A stretch of DNA of 59,615 nt from Cellvibrio sp. UBA7661 (GTDB lineage Bacteria > Pseudomonadota > Gammaproteobacteria > Pseudomonadales > Cellvibrionaceae). Both the position numbers and the translations under genes were made by a program. Every line of letters begins with the position of its first letter. Within the stretch, counting starts at the first letter, position 1. Shown one piece after another: positions 35,253 through 44,124 of the stretch. Location of the stretch: the NCBI GenBank assembly GCA_002483365.1, contig DLHT01000004.1:1-59615 (forward strand), read 5' to 3'. The notes under the pieces were generated by a model that had not been told where the DNA came from, ran no database searches, and worked only from the letters and a program-made list of their open reading frames with translations.

Positions 35253-36881
35253 ATGTCGCAGCTACGTTTGATCCTCTCCCAAATCAATACTCTTGTTGGG
35301 GATATTCCCGGTAACACCGCCAAGGTGCTGGAGGCCGCCCGTATGGCGGTTGCACAAGGCGATGTCGATGCCGTGATTTTTCCCGAGCTTACCCTCACAG
35401 GTTACCCGCCTGAGGACTTGTTGTTGCGCCCAAGTCTTGAATTGCGCATCGAGCGGGCTTTGCGTGAGTTGCAGGCGGCCAGCTTGCCTCCGGCATTGGT
35501 GGTGGGGTATCCGCGTTTCAAAGATGGCCAGCTCTATAACATGGCGGGCGTGATTGAAAACGGAAAGCTCATTGCGGAATACGCCAAACAATGTTTGCCC
35601 AATTATCAGGTGTTTGATGAGAAGCGTTATTTTTCTGCGGGCGATCAACCTTGTGTATTCAATCTTAAAGGTGTCCCCACAGCGCTGAGCGTATGTGAAG
35701 ACATTTGGTTTGCAGGGCCCATGGCGCAAGCCGCCAGTGCGGGCGCAAAATTGATGCTCAATTTGAATGCCTCGCCCTATCACCAAGGCAAGCAGCAAGA
35801 GCGCGAAGCGGTAGTGGCGACACGTGCGCGCGAAGGAAAAATGCCGGTGGTGTATACCAATCTTGTCGGTGGTCAGGATGAGTTGGTTTTCGATGGCGGT
35901 TCCATTGCGATTGATGCCAGCGGACAGACGTGTTTCCGCGCTCCGGGTTTTGTGGAAGGACAATTTGCGGTGCAATTGGAAGGGGATCAGCAGTCAGTTC
36001 ATGTGCCTGCCCAGTCGCTTGAGCCAATAGCTGAAAACATTGCGGCTGTTTATCAGGCGCTGGTGTTGGGCATGCGCGATTACGTCAATAAAAACCGTTT
36101 TAAAGGCGTAGTGCTGGGATTATCAGGTGGTATCGATTCCGCGTTAACGCTGGCGATGGCAGTGGATGCGCTGGGTGCTGACCGTGTTGAAGCGGTAATG
36201 ATGCCATTCCGCTACACCTCGGATTTAAGCAAAAACGATGCTGCCGATGAAGCGGCGCGCCTTGGGGTGCGTTACAGCTCTATCAGTATCGAACCCATGT
36301 ACGAAGCGTTTATGGCGGCGCTCAGCGATGAGTTTGCCGGCAGCAAGCGCGATACTACCGAAGAGAACCTGCAGGCGCGTTGCCGCGGTGTGCTGCTGAT
36401 GGCGATCTCCAACAAAAAAGGTTATCTGGTGCTAACCACCGGCAACAAAAGCGAAATGGCAGTGGGATACTCCACGCTCTATGGCGACATGGCCGGTGGT
36501 TTTGATGCGCTTAAAGATGTGCCCAAAACTCTGGTATTTGCCCTGTCGCGCTATCGCAACAGCATCAGCCCGGTGATCCCGGAAACAGTGATTACCCGTC
36601 CGCCCTCGGCGGAGCTGGCTCCCGATCAAAAAGATGAAGATAGCTTGCCGCCGTACGATATCCTCGACCGCATTCTGGAGTTGTATGTTGAGCAAGACTA
36701 CAGCGCCGAGGCGATTATTAGCCAAGGGTTTGCACGTGAGCAGGTGGAGCGTGTGGTGCGTTTGGTGGATATCAACGAATACAAACGCCGTCAGGCTCCG
36801 GTAGGTATTCGTATTAGCCAGCGCGGTTTCGGACGCGATCGCCGTTATCCGATTACCTCGGGTTGGAAGTTGGGCGAGTAA
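35253..36881 (+). CDS. nadE: Glutamine-dependent NAD+ synthetase
   Basis: A protein of about 542 residues that amidates nicotinic acid adenine dinucleotide with glutamine as nitrogen donor. The N-terminal nitrilase-type glutaminase has the E-K-C triad: PELTLTGYPPEDLL, a Lys in YAKQCLPNYQVFDEKRYF and Cys in ALSVCEDIWFAGP. The C-terminal synthetase has the pyrophosphate loop GLSGGIDSALTLAMAV and TTGNKSEMAVGYSTLYGDMAGGF. The chosen start gives MSQLRLILSQINTLVGDIPG; an in-frame ATG two codons upstream is equally possible. It is divergent from pilS. Confidence 0.95.
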   Translation: MSQLRLILSQINTLVGDIPGNTAKVLEAARMAVAQGDVDAVIFPELTLTGYPPEDLLLRPSLELRIERALRELQAASLPPALVVGYPRFKDGQLYNMAGVIENGKLIAEYAKQCLPNYQVFDEKRYFSAGDQPCVFNLKGVPTALSVCEDIWFAGPMAQAASAGAKLMLNLNASPYHQGKQQEREAVVATRAREGKMPVVYTNLVGGQDELVFDGGSIAIDASGQTCFRAPGFVEGQFAVQLEGDQQSVHVPAQSLEPIAENIAAVYQALVLGMRDYVNKNRFKGVVLGLSGGIDSALTLAMAVDALGADRVEAVMMPFRYTSDLSKNDAADEAARLGVRYSSISIEPMYEAFMAALSDEFAGSKRDTTEENLQARCRGVLLMAISNKKGYLVLTTGNKSEMAVGYSTLYGDMAGGFDALKDVPKTLVFALSRYRNSISPVIPETVITRPPSAELAPDQKDEDSLPPYDILDRILELYVEQDYSAEAIISQGFAREQVERVVRLVDINEYKRRQAPVGIRISQRGFGRDRRYPITSGWKLGE

Positions 36882-36916
36882 AGTCCCGCTAGCGATACAC
36901 CAGCGCGAGAAATAAA

Positions 36917-36938
36917 AAAGGCCGCAAATGCGGCCTTT
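36917..36938. terminator. Rho-independent terminator between nadE and bamD
   Basis: The arms AAAGGCCGC and GCGGCCTTT pair over 9 bp around an AAAT loop, flanked by an A-rich run on the left that becomes a U tract on the minus strand for bamD. It lies 35 bp after nadE and 38 bp after the bamD stop. Confidence 0.75.
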
Positions 36939-36975
36939 ACATACAATCCCAAAAGGTTTGCTGGTGTGGAGCTGC

Positions 36976-37878
36976 TTACTGCACGCGCTCTACATCAACA
37001 TAGGGTTTGTATTGTGGATCATAGAGTACGCGGGTATCAAAGCCGGTAATCTCATTTTTACTGAATAAACCCAGTGTCAGGTAAGCCAGCCAGGGCGATT
37101 TGCCATTGTTGTACATAAAGTCGTAATCGAATTCGCCTTTTTTGTTCAGTGCCGGGTAATCTGCATAGTTAAGTTTGAGAATTTCCAGTATCTCGTTGGA
37201 TTTTTCAGGCATCTTCAACATGTGATAACCCTGTACCATAACGGCTAAGGCATCGGGTGTTGCAGGTGACTGGGGGAAGTTTTCCAGTACGTAGCGCCCG
37301 CGGCCCACAGCGGCAACATAAGCGCCGCGTTTGAAGTAGTAATTAGCGACATGGATTTCATAGCGAGCCAAGTGGTTACGCAGAAAGAGCATGCGCTTTT
37401 TGGCATCGGCGGCGTAGTTACTGTCGGGATAACGGTTGAGTAATTGGGTAAAATTAGCCAAGGATTCACGCGCTGCGCCCGGATCGCGCTTTGATGTATC
37501 GATAGGCATTACCCGCTCGAACATGCCTTTGTCTTTGGTGAACGATGCCATACCGAGCATGTAGTAGGCATAATCCACATTGCGGTGTTGCGGGTGCAGG
37601 CGGATGAAGCGATTGGCGGTAGCGATGGCTGCATCCGCTTCACCCGAGCTGTAATGGGCGTAGATCAATTCCAATTGCGCTTGATCTGCGTAAGTACCAA
37701 ACGGAAAGTTTTCTTCCAGTGAGTTCAGGTTTTTGATCGCTGATTCCCATTGGCTGTTTTCAAGTTGTTTGGTCGCGGCGTTGTACAAGTCCGCCTCGGT
37801 AGTATATTCGGGCTCTTTGGACGAGCAGGCAGTCAGCAGCACCAGGCTACTCAGCATCAAACAGGGCAGGAATCGCAT
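36976..37878 (-). CDS. bamD: Outer membrane protein assembly factor BamD
   Basis: A 300-residue lipoprotein of the BAM complex that folds beta-barrel proteins into the outer membrane. The signal MRFLPCLMLSSLVLLTAC contains the lipobox LTAC, followed by CSSKEPEY. The body is a set of TPR repeats with LYNAATKQLENSQWESAIKNL, NFPFGTYADQAQLELIYAHY, AIATANRFIRLHP and the conserved YAYYMLGMASF. It is slightly longer than E. coli BamD. It is divergent from rluD, as in Pseudomonas. Confidence 0.96.
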   Translation of the reverse strand: MRFLPCLMLSSLVLLTACSSKEPEYTTEADLYNAATKQLENSQWESAIKNLNSLEENFPFGTYADQAQLELIYAHYSSGEADAAIATANRFIRLHPQHRNVDYAYYMLGMASFTKDKGMFERVMPIDTSKRDPGAARESLANFTQLLNRYPDSNYAADAKKRMLFLRNHLARYEIHVANYYFKRGAYVAAVGRGRYVLENFPQSPATPDALAVMVQGYHMLKMPEKSNEILEILKLNYADYPALNKKGEFDYDFMYNNGKSPWLAYLTLGLFSKNEITGFDTRVLYDPQYKPYVDVERVQ

Positions 37879-38035
37879 AGGGTTATAGACTCTTATATCT
37901 CGGTAAACATAGACCCCGTTTGCGGGGCAGGGTATTTAAACACAGAGCTTGGCGGATACCAATCTGGCGACAGTAAAAGCGCCCAAATTCCGGTTTTTGG
38001 CAGAGCAGCCAGAAACAATCACTAGAGGTTTTTTA

Positions 38036-39001
38036 ATGAAAGATGTTTTTGACCTGAGCGCACAAGTGCCGATCCAGATGAGCGGCATGCGCTTCGACCA
38101 GATCGCCTCGGAGTTGTTCCCCGACTTCTCGCGCTCACGCTTGCAAAGTTGGATCAAAGATGGCCAGTTGAAAGTGGATGGCCGTATCGCCAAACCCAAA
38201 GATAAGTTGATCGGCGGCGAACGGCTGGAATTAAAAGCCGAGCTGGAAGCCCAGGGCGAATGGGAGCCGGAGGAGATATCGCTGGATATCGTCCATGAAG
38301 ATGACGATTTAATTGTCATCAATAAACAGGCTGGATTAGTGGTGCACCCGGCGGCGGGCAATTACACCGGGACGTTGGTTAACGCCCTGATCAACCATAT
38401 TCCCGGCTTGGTGAATTTGCCACGCGCGGGCATTGTGCATCGCCTTGATAAAGAAACAACGGGTTTGATGGTGATCGCCAAAACACTGGAGGCGCACACC
38501 GATTTGGTAGAGCAATTGGCCGACCGCACCGTAAGCCGCGAATATGAGGCGGTTGCGGTGGGTGCTATGACCGGCGGTGGAACAGTAGATGCGCCTATGG
38601 GGCGTCATCCGCTCCAACGTAAATTGATGGCCGTGTTGAAAGCGGGCGGCAAGCGCGCGGTGACGCACTACCGTGTAGCCAAACGCTACCCGAGCCACAC
38701 CCATATCCGCGTCAAACTGGAAACGGGGCGCACCCATCAAATCCGTGTGCACATGGCGCATATCGGCCATCCGCTGGTGGGCGACCAAACCTATGGCAGC
38801 CGTTTCAAAATCCCCAAAGGTGCCAATCAGCATTTGATCGATACTTTGAAAAACTTCCCGCGTCAGGCGCTGCATGCATTCAAGTTGGGTCTGGAGCACC
38901 CGGGCACAGGCGAGTACACCGAGTGGACCGCGCCATTGCCGGAGGATTTCAAAAACCTGCTCGATGCACTCAACACAGGTTACACCCTTGTCGATGACTG
39001 A
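38036..39001 (+). CDS. rluD: 23S rRNA pseudouridine(1911/1915/1917) synthase RluD
   Basis: A 321-residue pseudouridine synthase. The N-terminal S4-like domain (SRSRLQSWIKDGQLKVDG) precedes the catalytic domain with GIVHRLDKETTGLMVIAKT (catalytic Asp in RLD) and LETGRTHQIRVHMAHIGHPLVGD. The ATG at 38036 has AGAGG at a good distance and gives MKDVFDLS; an open frame to 37949 lacks a good start signal. It overlaps pgeF by 8 bp, a conserved arrangement. Confidence 0.95.
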   Translation: MKDVFDLSAQVPIQMSGMRFDQIASELFPDFSRSRLQSWIKDGQLKVDGRIAKPKDKLIGGERLELKAELEAQGEWEPEEISLDIVHEDDDLIVINKQAGLVVHPAAGNYTGTLVNALINHIPGLVNLPRAGIVHRLDKETTGLMVIAKTLEAHTDLVEQLADRTVSREYEAVAVGAMTGGGTVDAPMGRHPLQRKLMAVLKAGGKRAVTHYRVAKRYPSHTHIRVKLETGRTHQIRVHMAHIGHPLVGDQTYGSRFKIPKGANQHLIDTLKNFPRQALHAFKLGLEHPGTGEYTEWTAPLPEDFKNLLDALNTGYTLVDD

Positions 39002-39773
39002 TAGCCCTGCTGGCATAACGAGTCCTGCTGGCATAACACCCGACTGGCCAGCACCCGCCAATGTGCGCGCCTTTATCACAACCCGTGCGGGCGGTGTGAG
39101 CCCATCGCCGTACACCAGCAATAATGTCGGTTTGCATGTGGGTGATGATCCACTGCTAGTGGAAAAAAATCGCGCGCAGTTGTGTGCACAGCTGGGCTTG
39201 GGAAAAACACCGCAGTGGCTGGAACAGGTGCACGGCGTAAGCGTAGTAGACGCCAAGGCCGATGGTTTGGTGCGCACGGCCGATGGCAGTTACAGCAACC
39301 AGCGCGGGCAAGCGTGTCTGGTGATGACGGCAGATTGTTTGCCCATTTTATTGTGCGATAAACAAGGCACCCAAGTGGCGGCGCTGCATTGCGGTTGGCG
39401 CAGTCTGGCAAAGGGGATTTGTGCCAAAGGCATCCAAAAATTCAACGCTGCACCGCAGGATATTATGGCTTACCTCGGCCCTGCGATTTCCCAGCCGCAT
39501 TTTGAAGTCGGCATCGATGTGCTCGAAGCGTTTTTTAACACCGCGCGCAATCCACTTCACGCCGAGCAGATCGCTGCTGCGTTCAGCCCCGCCTATCGCC
39601 CGCTGCATTTTTTTGCCGATATTTACGCGCTGGCGCGTGCCGAGTTAACGGCGCTGGGCGTTAATGATGTGTATGGCGGTGGTTATTGCACTTACGCTGA
39701 TAGTGCGCGTTTTTATTCTTACCGGCGCGATAAAATCACCGGGCGCATGGCGAGTTTGGTGTGGTTTGAATAA
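38994..39773 (+). CDS. pgeF: Peptidoglycan editing factor PgeF (laccase domain, YfiH)
   Basis: A 259-residue cytoplasmic multicopper-oxidase-fold protein that removes wrong amino acids (such as L-Ser) from UDP-MurNAc in peptidoglycan precursors. Metal ligands appear in WLEQVHGVSVV, VMTADCLPILL and ALHCGWRSLAKGI, with LGPAISQPHFEVG and a C-terminal YSYRRDKITGRMASLVWF. The N-terminus has a small direct repeat encoding SPAGIT twice (39004-39039). It overlaps rluD and precedes cutC by 89 bp. Confidence 0.94.
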   Translation: MTDSPAGITSPAGITPDWPAPANVRAFITTRAGGVSPSPYTSNNVGLHVGDDPLLVEKNRAQLCAQLGLGKTPQWLEQVHGVSVVDAKADGLVRTADGSYSNQRGQACLVMTADCLPILLCDKQGTQVAALHCGWRSLAKGICAKGIQKFNAAPQDIMAYLGPAISQPHFEVGIDVLEAFFNTARNPLHAEQIAAAFSPAYRPLHFFADIYALARAELTALGVNDVYGGGYCTYADSARFYSYRRDKITGRMASLVWFE

Positions 39774-39862
39774 TTTTCTGTAACGTGAATCCGGCAGCGT
39801 TCAATTGGTATCTAACCTTGAGTGAACCTGATCACCATTAACGAATAAGTTGAAGTTATTCC

Positions 39863-40621
39863 ATGTCAAAACATCCATTCAAAATCGAAATTTGTGTTGA
39901 AGGTATTGATGGCCTTGTGGCCGCACAACAAGCCGGTGCGGACAGGGTTGAGTTGTGTGCCAGCTTGTTTGAAGGTGGATTAACCCCGAGCATGGGGGTG
40001 ATCCGCGAAGCCTTGCGTGTAGCGACTATTCCGTTTCACGTGATTGTCCGGCCGCGCGGCGGCGATTTTCTGTATTCCGAACTCGAATTTCGCAGCATGC
40101 TTGAGGATGTCATTGCATTGCGGGAAATAGGGGTTGCCGGTGTGGTGATCGGCTGCCTTACGCCGGAAGGTGCTATCGATGAGCTGCGTACCAAAGCCTT
40201 GGTTGATGCGGCGCGTCCGATGAAAGTAACCTGTCACCGCGCGTTTGACATGACGCGTGATTATCGCACTGCACTTGAATCCTTGATTCGCACCGGTGTT
40301 GACCGCGTGCTGACGTCCGGCCAGCGCGATACTGCCTTAGAGGGTAGCGCTATTCTCAAGGAGGTAGTCGCACTCGCGGATGGCCGAATTATCATCATGG
40401 GTTGCGGTGCACTTGATGTTGGTAATATCGCCCAGGTGCGGCGAGAAACAGGTGTTGATGAAATGCATTTTGCGGCACTAAAAACCATCAAGAGTGGCAT
40501 GGAATTTCGCAACCCGCATGTTGGCATGGGCGGAACTGCACTTGAGCGTGAATATGAAATTACGTTGACCGATGTCGATGCAGTGCGCGCAACCATTGCT
40601 GCCGCGCGAGCAGCCAGCTAG
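39863..40621 (+). CDS. cutC: CutC family protein
   Basis: A 252-residue cytoplasmic TIM-barrel protein of the CutC family. The N-terminal EICVEGIDGLVAAQQAGADRVELCASLFEGGLTPS, the IRPRGGDFLYS-like segment and VTCHRAFDMTRD are strongly conserved. CutC was linked to copper tolerance in E. coli, but its biochemical role is still disputed. It lies between pgeF and a DUF4870 gene, an insertion in the pgeF-clpB order seen in Pseudomonas. Confidence 0.93.
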   Translation: MSKHPFKIEICVEGIDGLVAAQQAGADRVELCASLFEGGLTPSMGVIREALRVATIPFHVIVRPRGGDFLYSELEFRSMLEDVIALREIGVAGVVIGCLTPEGAIDELRTKALVDAARPMKVTCHRAFDMTRDYRTALESLIRTGVDRVLTSGQRDTALEGSAILKEVVALADGRIIIMGCGALDVGNIAQVRRETGVDEMHFAALKTIKSGMEFRNPHVGMGGTALEREYEITLTDVDAVRATIAAARAAS

Positions 40622-40657
40622 TTATTGTTTTTATCCTACACACAACAAGGAATCATT

Positions 40658-41179
40658 ATGGATCTCGACCAAATTGAAAAACTGAACGACCTCAAACAAA
40701 AAGGGTTGATCAGTGAAGAGGAATATCAGCAAGCCAAAGAGCGCATTTTGGGCGCGCAAACGCAGCGCGCTGCGCAGCCAGATGCCCAACTCCAGCCACA
40801 TACGATTATGCAAACCAATAATTACGACTATGCGATGGTGATGCACCTCACCCAATTTTGCTCCTGGTTGTTTCCCTTCCTGGGGTTGATTGTGCCGCTG
40901 ATTATGTGGCAATCCAAAAAGGATGATCCCTACGTAGACCAACAGGGCAAAGTCGTCATGAATTGGGTTTTCAGTGCGCTGATTTATTTTCTGGTCAGTC
41001 TGGTGTTGTGTTTTATTGTGGTGGGCTTTTTCCTGATGGCGATCCTGTTTGTGTGTTCGATTGTGTTCACCATTATGGGCGCTATGGATGCCAACAAAGG
41101 GATTATTAAAAACTACCCTATGTCGATCAAATTTTTTGATGTGAGCGAAACACCGCGTCCATCAGCCGTACAAAATTGA
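40658..41179 (+). CDS. SHOCT and DUF4870 domain membrane protein
   Basis: A 173-residue inner-membrane protein. The N-terminus IEKLNDLKQKGLISEEEYQQAKERIL is a SHOCT-type helical oligomerisation motif. After a Gln-rich linker comes a DUF4870 region with three hydrophobic segments: MHLTQFCSWLFPFLGLIVPL, NWVFSALIYFLVSLVLCFIVVGF and AILFVCSIVFTIMGAMDANKG, with WQSKKDDPYVDQQGKVVMNW between. AAGGA precedes the ATG at 40658. Function unknown; it may share a transcript with cutC, 36 bp upstream. Confidence 0.85.
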   Translation: MDLDQIEKLNDLKQKGLISEEEYQQAKERILGAQTQRAAQPDAQLQPHTIMQTNNYDYAMVMHLTQFCSWLFPFLGLIVPLIMWQSKKDDPYVDQQGKVVMNWVFSALIYFLVSLVLCFIVVGFFLMAILFVCSIVFTIMGAMDANKGIIKNYPMSIKFFDVSETPRPSAVQN

Positions 41180-41237
41180 TTTAAAGCAATTTCCCGCCTA
41201 TTTTTTATTGGATAGATCAAGCAGGCGTCAGAGCCTG

Positions 41238-41263
41238 CTTGAAATCACCCTGCCAGCCCCCAC
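41238..41263 (+). promoter_or_regulatory. Sigma-32 (heat shock) type promoter of clpB
   Basis: CTTGAAA (41238-41244), a 13-bp spacer and CCCCAC (41258-41263, continuing GT) resemble the RpoH consensus CTTGAAA-N11-16-CCCCAT. The start of clpB lies 43 bp downstream, and clpB is a classic heat shock gene. The -35 element overlaps the right arm of the hairpin CAAGCAGGC-GTCAGA-GCCTGCTTG (41218-41241), which lacks a T tract. Confidence 0.65.
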
Positions 41264-41305
41264 GTCTGCTTCAACCGAGTAATCACTCATCGCTTGAGGT
41301 AATCC

Positions 41306-43963
41306 ATGCGTATCGACCGTTTAACCAATTCATTGCAAACTGCACTGTCTGACGCCCAATCCATCGCACTGGGGCAGGATCACAGCCAGCTTGACCCCGG
41401 CCATTTGCTGCTTGCCATGATCGACCAAAAAGGTGCAGCCAGTGTGCGCCTGCTGCTCAGTCAGGCGGGCTTTGATGTGGCTGGTTTGCGCACCTCGCTC
41501 AATGAATATCTGGAAAATTTACCGCAAATTAAAAACCCGACCGGCGAGGTGACCATGTCACCGGAAATGGTGCGTCTGTTGAATCTTGCTGACCGCCATG
41601 CGCAAAAAGCAGGTGATAAATTTGTCTCCAGCGATTCGGTATTGATTGTGCTGATGACTGAAGCGCAAGGCGCTGTTGCCGAGCTGTTAAAAAAACACGG
41701 CAATGCACAACGCTTACAGCAGGCAATCCAAAAAGTGCGCGGCGGTGAAAATGTGGATGATGCGGATTCCGAAGGCAACCGTCAGGCGCTGGAAAAATAC
41801 ACCGTGGATTTAACCGCGCGCGCCGAAGCGGGCAAGCTCGATCCGGTGATTGGCCGCGATGACGAAATCCGTCGCACCATTCAGGTCTTGCAGCGTCGCA
41901 GCAAAAATAATCCGGTATTAATCGGTGAACCGGGTGTGGGTAAAACTGCGATCGTGGAAGGCCTTGCGCAGCGCATCGTCAACGGCGAAGTGCCCGAAGG
42001 TTTAAAAGATAAACGCTTGTTGTCGCTCGATTTAGGTGGCTTGCTCGCCGGTGCAAAATTCCGCGGTGAATTTGAAGAGCGTTTGAAATCCGTGATTAAC
42101 GAGCTGAGCAAACAAGAAGGCCGCATTATTTTATTTATCGACGAATTGCACACCATGGTCGGCGCCGGTAAAGGCGAGGGCGCGATGGATGCGGGCAATA
42201 TGCTCAAGCCTGCGTTATCGCGCGGCGAATTGCATTGCGTGGGTGCCACCACGCTCGATGAATATCGCAAATACATTGAGAAAGATGCGGCACTTGAGCG
42301 CCGTTTCCAAAAAGTATTGGTGGATGAACCGAGTGAAGAAGACACCATTGCCATTTTGCGCGGTTTGAAAGAGCGCTACGAAGTTCACCACGGTGTGGAT
42401 ATTACCGACTCGGCGATTATCGCCGCGGCAAAATTGTCGCAGCGCTACATTACTGATCGTCAATTGCCCGATAAAGCGATTGATTTGATCGATGAAGCGG
42501 CGAGTCGTATCCGTATGGAAATTGACTCCAAACCGGAGGAGATGGATCGTTTGGAGCGCCGCTTGATCCAATTAAAAATCGAGCGCGAAGCGGTGAAAAA
42601 AGACGAAGACGAGGCAAGTAAAAAACGTCTCGCAAAAATTGATTTTGATATCGATAAAGTAGAGCGCGAATACGGCGATCTTGAAGAGATCTGGCGTGCA
42701 GAAAAAGCGGCGCTGCAAGGTTCCCATGAAATCAAAAGCCAATTGGAACAGGCGCGTTTTGAGTTGGAAGAAAAGCGCCGTAAAGGCGACCTGGCACGCA
42801 TGAGCGAATTGCAGTACGGCATTATTCCGCAGTTGGAAAAACAACTGGATATGGCCAGCCAAGCGGAAATGATGGAAATGAAACTGCTGCGCAACAAGGT
42901 GACTGACGAAGAAATTGCTGAAGTGGTTTCCAAGTGGACCGGTATTCCGGTATCCAAAATGTTGGAAGGCGAGCGCGAAAAATTATTACGTATGGAAGAA
43001 TCGCTGCACAAACGGGTAATTGGCCAGCACGAGGCCGTTGTTGCCGTCGCCAACGCGGTGCGCCGTTCGCGTGCGGGCTTGAGTGATGCCAATCGCCCCA
43101 ATGGGTCATTTTTATTTTTAGGGCCAACTGGTGTGGGTAAAACCGAGCTGTGTAAATCGCTCGCGGAATTTTTATTTGATACCACCGATGCAATGGTGCG
43201 CATCGATATGTCGGAGTTTATGGAAAAGCATTCTGTCGCCCGTTTAATTGGTGCACCACCGGGCTATGTTGGTTACGAAGAGGGCGGTTACTTGACCGAG
43301 ACGGTGCGCCGCAAACCTTACTCTGTTGTGTTGTTGGATGAGGTGGAAAAAGCGCACCCGGATGTATTCAATATTTTGTTGCAAGTCTTGGATGATGGCC
43401 GCCTCACCGATGGCCAAGGGCGCACGGTGGATTTTCGCAATACTGTGATTGTGATGACTTCGAATTTAGGTTCGGATCGCATTCAGGAATTAGCGGAAGA
43501 CAAATCATTTGATACCGTGAGCTTTGATAATGTGGTGAGTGATAACCTGAACAATTCGCTCAACAATGAAAACCGCTACAACGCGATGAAAGATGCGGTG
43601 ATGGAAGTGGTCGGCAGTCACTTCCGTCCGGAATTTATCAACCGTATCGATGAAGTCGTTGTGTTCCATCCTCTGGGGCGTGAACAAATCCGCGGTATTG
43701 CGGATATCCAACTTGAATTGCTGCGCAAACGGTTGGCTGAGCGCGAATTGAGTTTGGAGTTGGACATTGATGTGATGGATAAACTGGCGAGTGTCGGGTT
43801 TGATCCGGTGTATGGTGCGCGCCCATTAAAACGTGCAATCCAGCAGCTGATTGAAAACCCGTTGGCACAGGATATTCTCAGCGGAAAATTCCTGCCTGGT
43901 TCCATTATCCATGGCCGGTTGTTGGGTGAGAAAATTGTGTTTGATCCCAAACGCTTGAATTAA
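41306..43963 (+). CDS. clpB: ATP-dependent chaperone ClpB
   Basis: An 885-residue AAA+ disaggregase that rescues aggregated proteins with DnaK. The N-terminal Clp repeat domain is followed by AAA-1 (Walker A GEPGVGKTAIVEGLA, Walker B IILFIDELH), the long coiled-coil middle domain (about residues 400-525, RLERRLIQLKIEREAVKKDEDEASKKR and following), and AAA-2 (GPTGVGKTELCKSLAEFLF, VVLLDEVEKAHPDVFN). It is slightly longer than E. coli ClpB, because of an insert around NVVSDNLNNSLNNENRYNAM. It has a heat-shock-type promoter and a terminator. Confidence 0.98.
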   Translation: MRIDRLTNSLQTALSDAQSIALGQDHSQLDPGHLLLAMIDQKGAASVRLLLSQAGFDVAGLRTSLNEYLENLPQIKNPTGEVTMSPEMVRLLNLADRHAQKAGDKFVSSDSVLIVLMTEAQGAVAELLKKHGNAQRLQQAIQKVRGGENVDDADSEGNRQALEKYTVDLTARAEAGKLDPVIGRDDEIRRTIQVLQRRSKNNPVLIGEPGVGKTAIVEGLAQRIVNGEVPEGLKDKRLLSLDLGGLLAGAKFRGEFEERLKSVINELSKQEGRIILFIDELHTMVGAGKGEGAMDAGNMLKPALSRGELHCVGATTLDEYRKYIEKDAALERRFQKVLVDEPSEEDTIAILRGLKERYEVHHGVDITDSAIIAAAKLSQRYITDRQLPDKAIDLIDEAASRIRMEIDSKPEEMDRLERRLIQLKIEREAVKKDEDEASKKRLAKIDFDIDKVEREYGDLEEIWRAEKAALQGSHEIKSQLEQARFELEEKRRKGDLARMSELQYGIIPQLEKQLDMASQAEMMEMKLLRNKVTDEEIAEVVSKWTGIPVSKMLEGEREKLLRMEESLHKRVIGQHEAVVAVANAVRRSRAGLSDANRPNGSFLFLGPTGVGKTELCKSLAEFLFDTTDAMVRIDMSEFMEKHSVARLIGAPPGYVGYEEGGYLTETVRRKPYSVVLLDEVEKAHPDVFNILLQVLDDGRLTDGQGRTVDFRNTVIVMTSNLGSDRIQELAEDKSFDTVSFDNVVSDNLNNSLNNENRYNAMKDAVMEVVGSHFRPEFINRIDEVVVFHPLGREQIRGIADIQLELLRKRLAERELSLELDIDVMDKLASVGFDPVYGARPLKRAIQQLIENPLAQDILSGKFLPGSIIHGRLLGEKIVFDPKRLN

Positions 43964-43990
43964 ACGCGCAGCCAACGCAAACCGATAAAA

Positions 43991-44017
43991 CGCCGTCAGC
44001 AGTGACGGCGTTTTTTT
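43991..44017 (+). terminator. Rho-independent terminator of clpB
   Basis: CGCCGTCA and TGACGGCG pair around GCAG, followed by seven Ts; the A run on the left extends the stem. It lies 27 bp after the clpB stop. Confidence 0.88.
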
Positions 44018-44124
44018 ATGTCTATTTATTAAGCGGCAACAGTTGATATGCCGTTTCCGGTGATGGTACAAACGCGGGCTTGGCAGCACGAATAAAATTA
44101 ATCATAAAAAAGCATGGAGTTGTT

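Noticed and set aside
35262..35975. Antisense open frame of 237 codons in nadE
   Set aside because: Shadow frame opposite the nitrilase domain of nadE.
39004..39039. Tandem repeat of 18 bp in the pgeF start region
   Set aside because: Only two copies encoding SPAGIT twice; it is an in-frame duplication in a variable N-terminus, not a repeat array.
38336..39277. Antisense open frame of 313 codons across rluD and pgeF
   Set aside because: It lies opposite two clearly conserved genes and has a low-complexity, shadow-like translation.
42460..43203. Antisense open frame of 247 codons inside clpB
   Set aside because: Ser- and Arg-rich shadow of the clpB coding strand, with no motif and no ribosome binding site.
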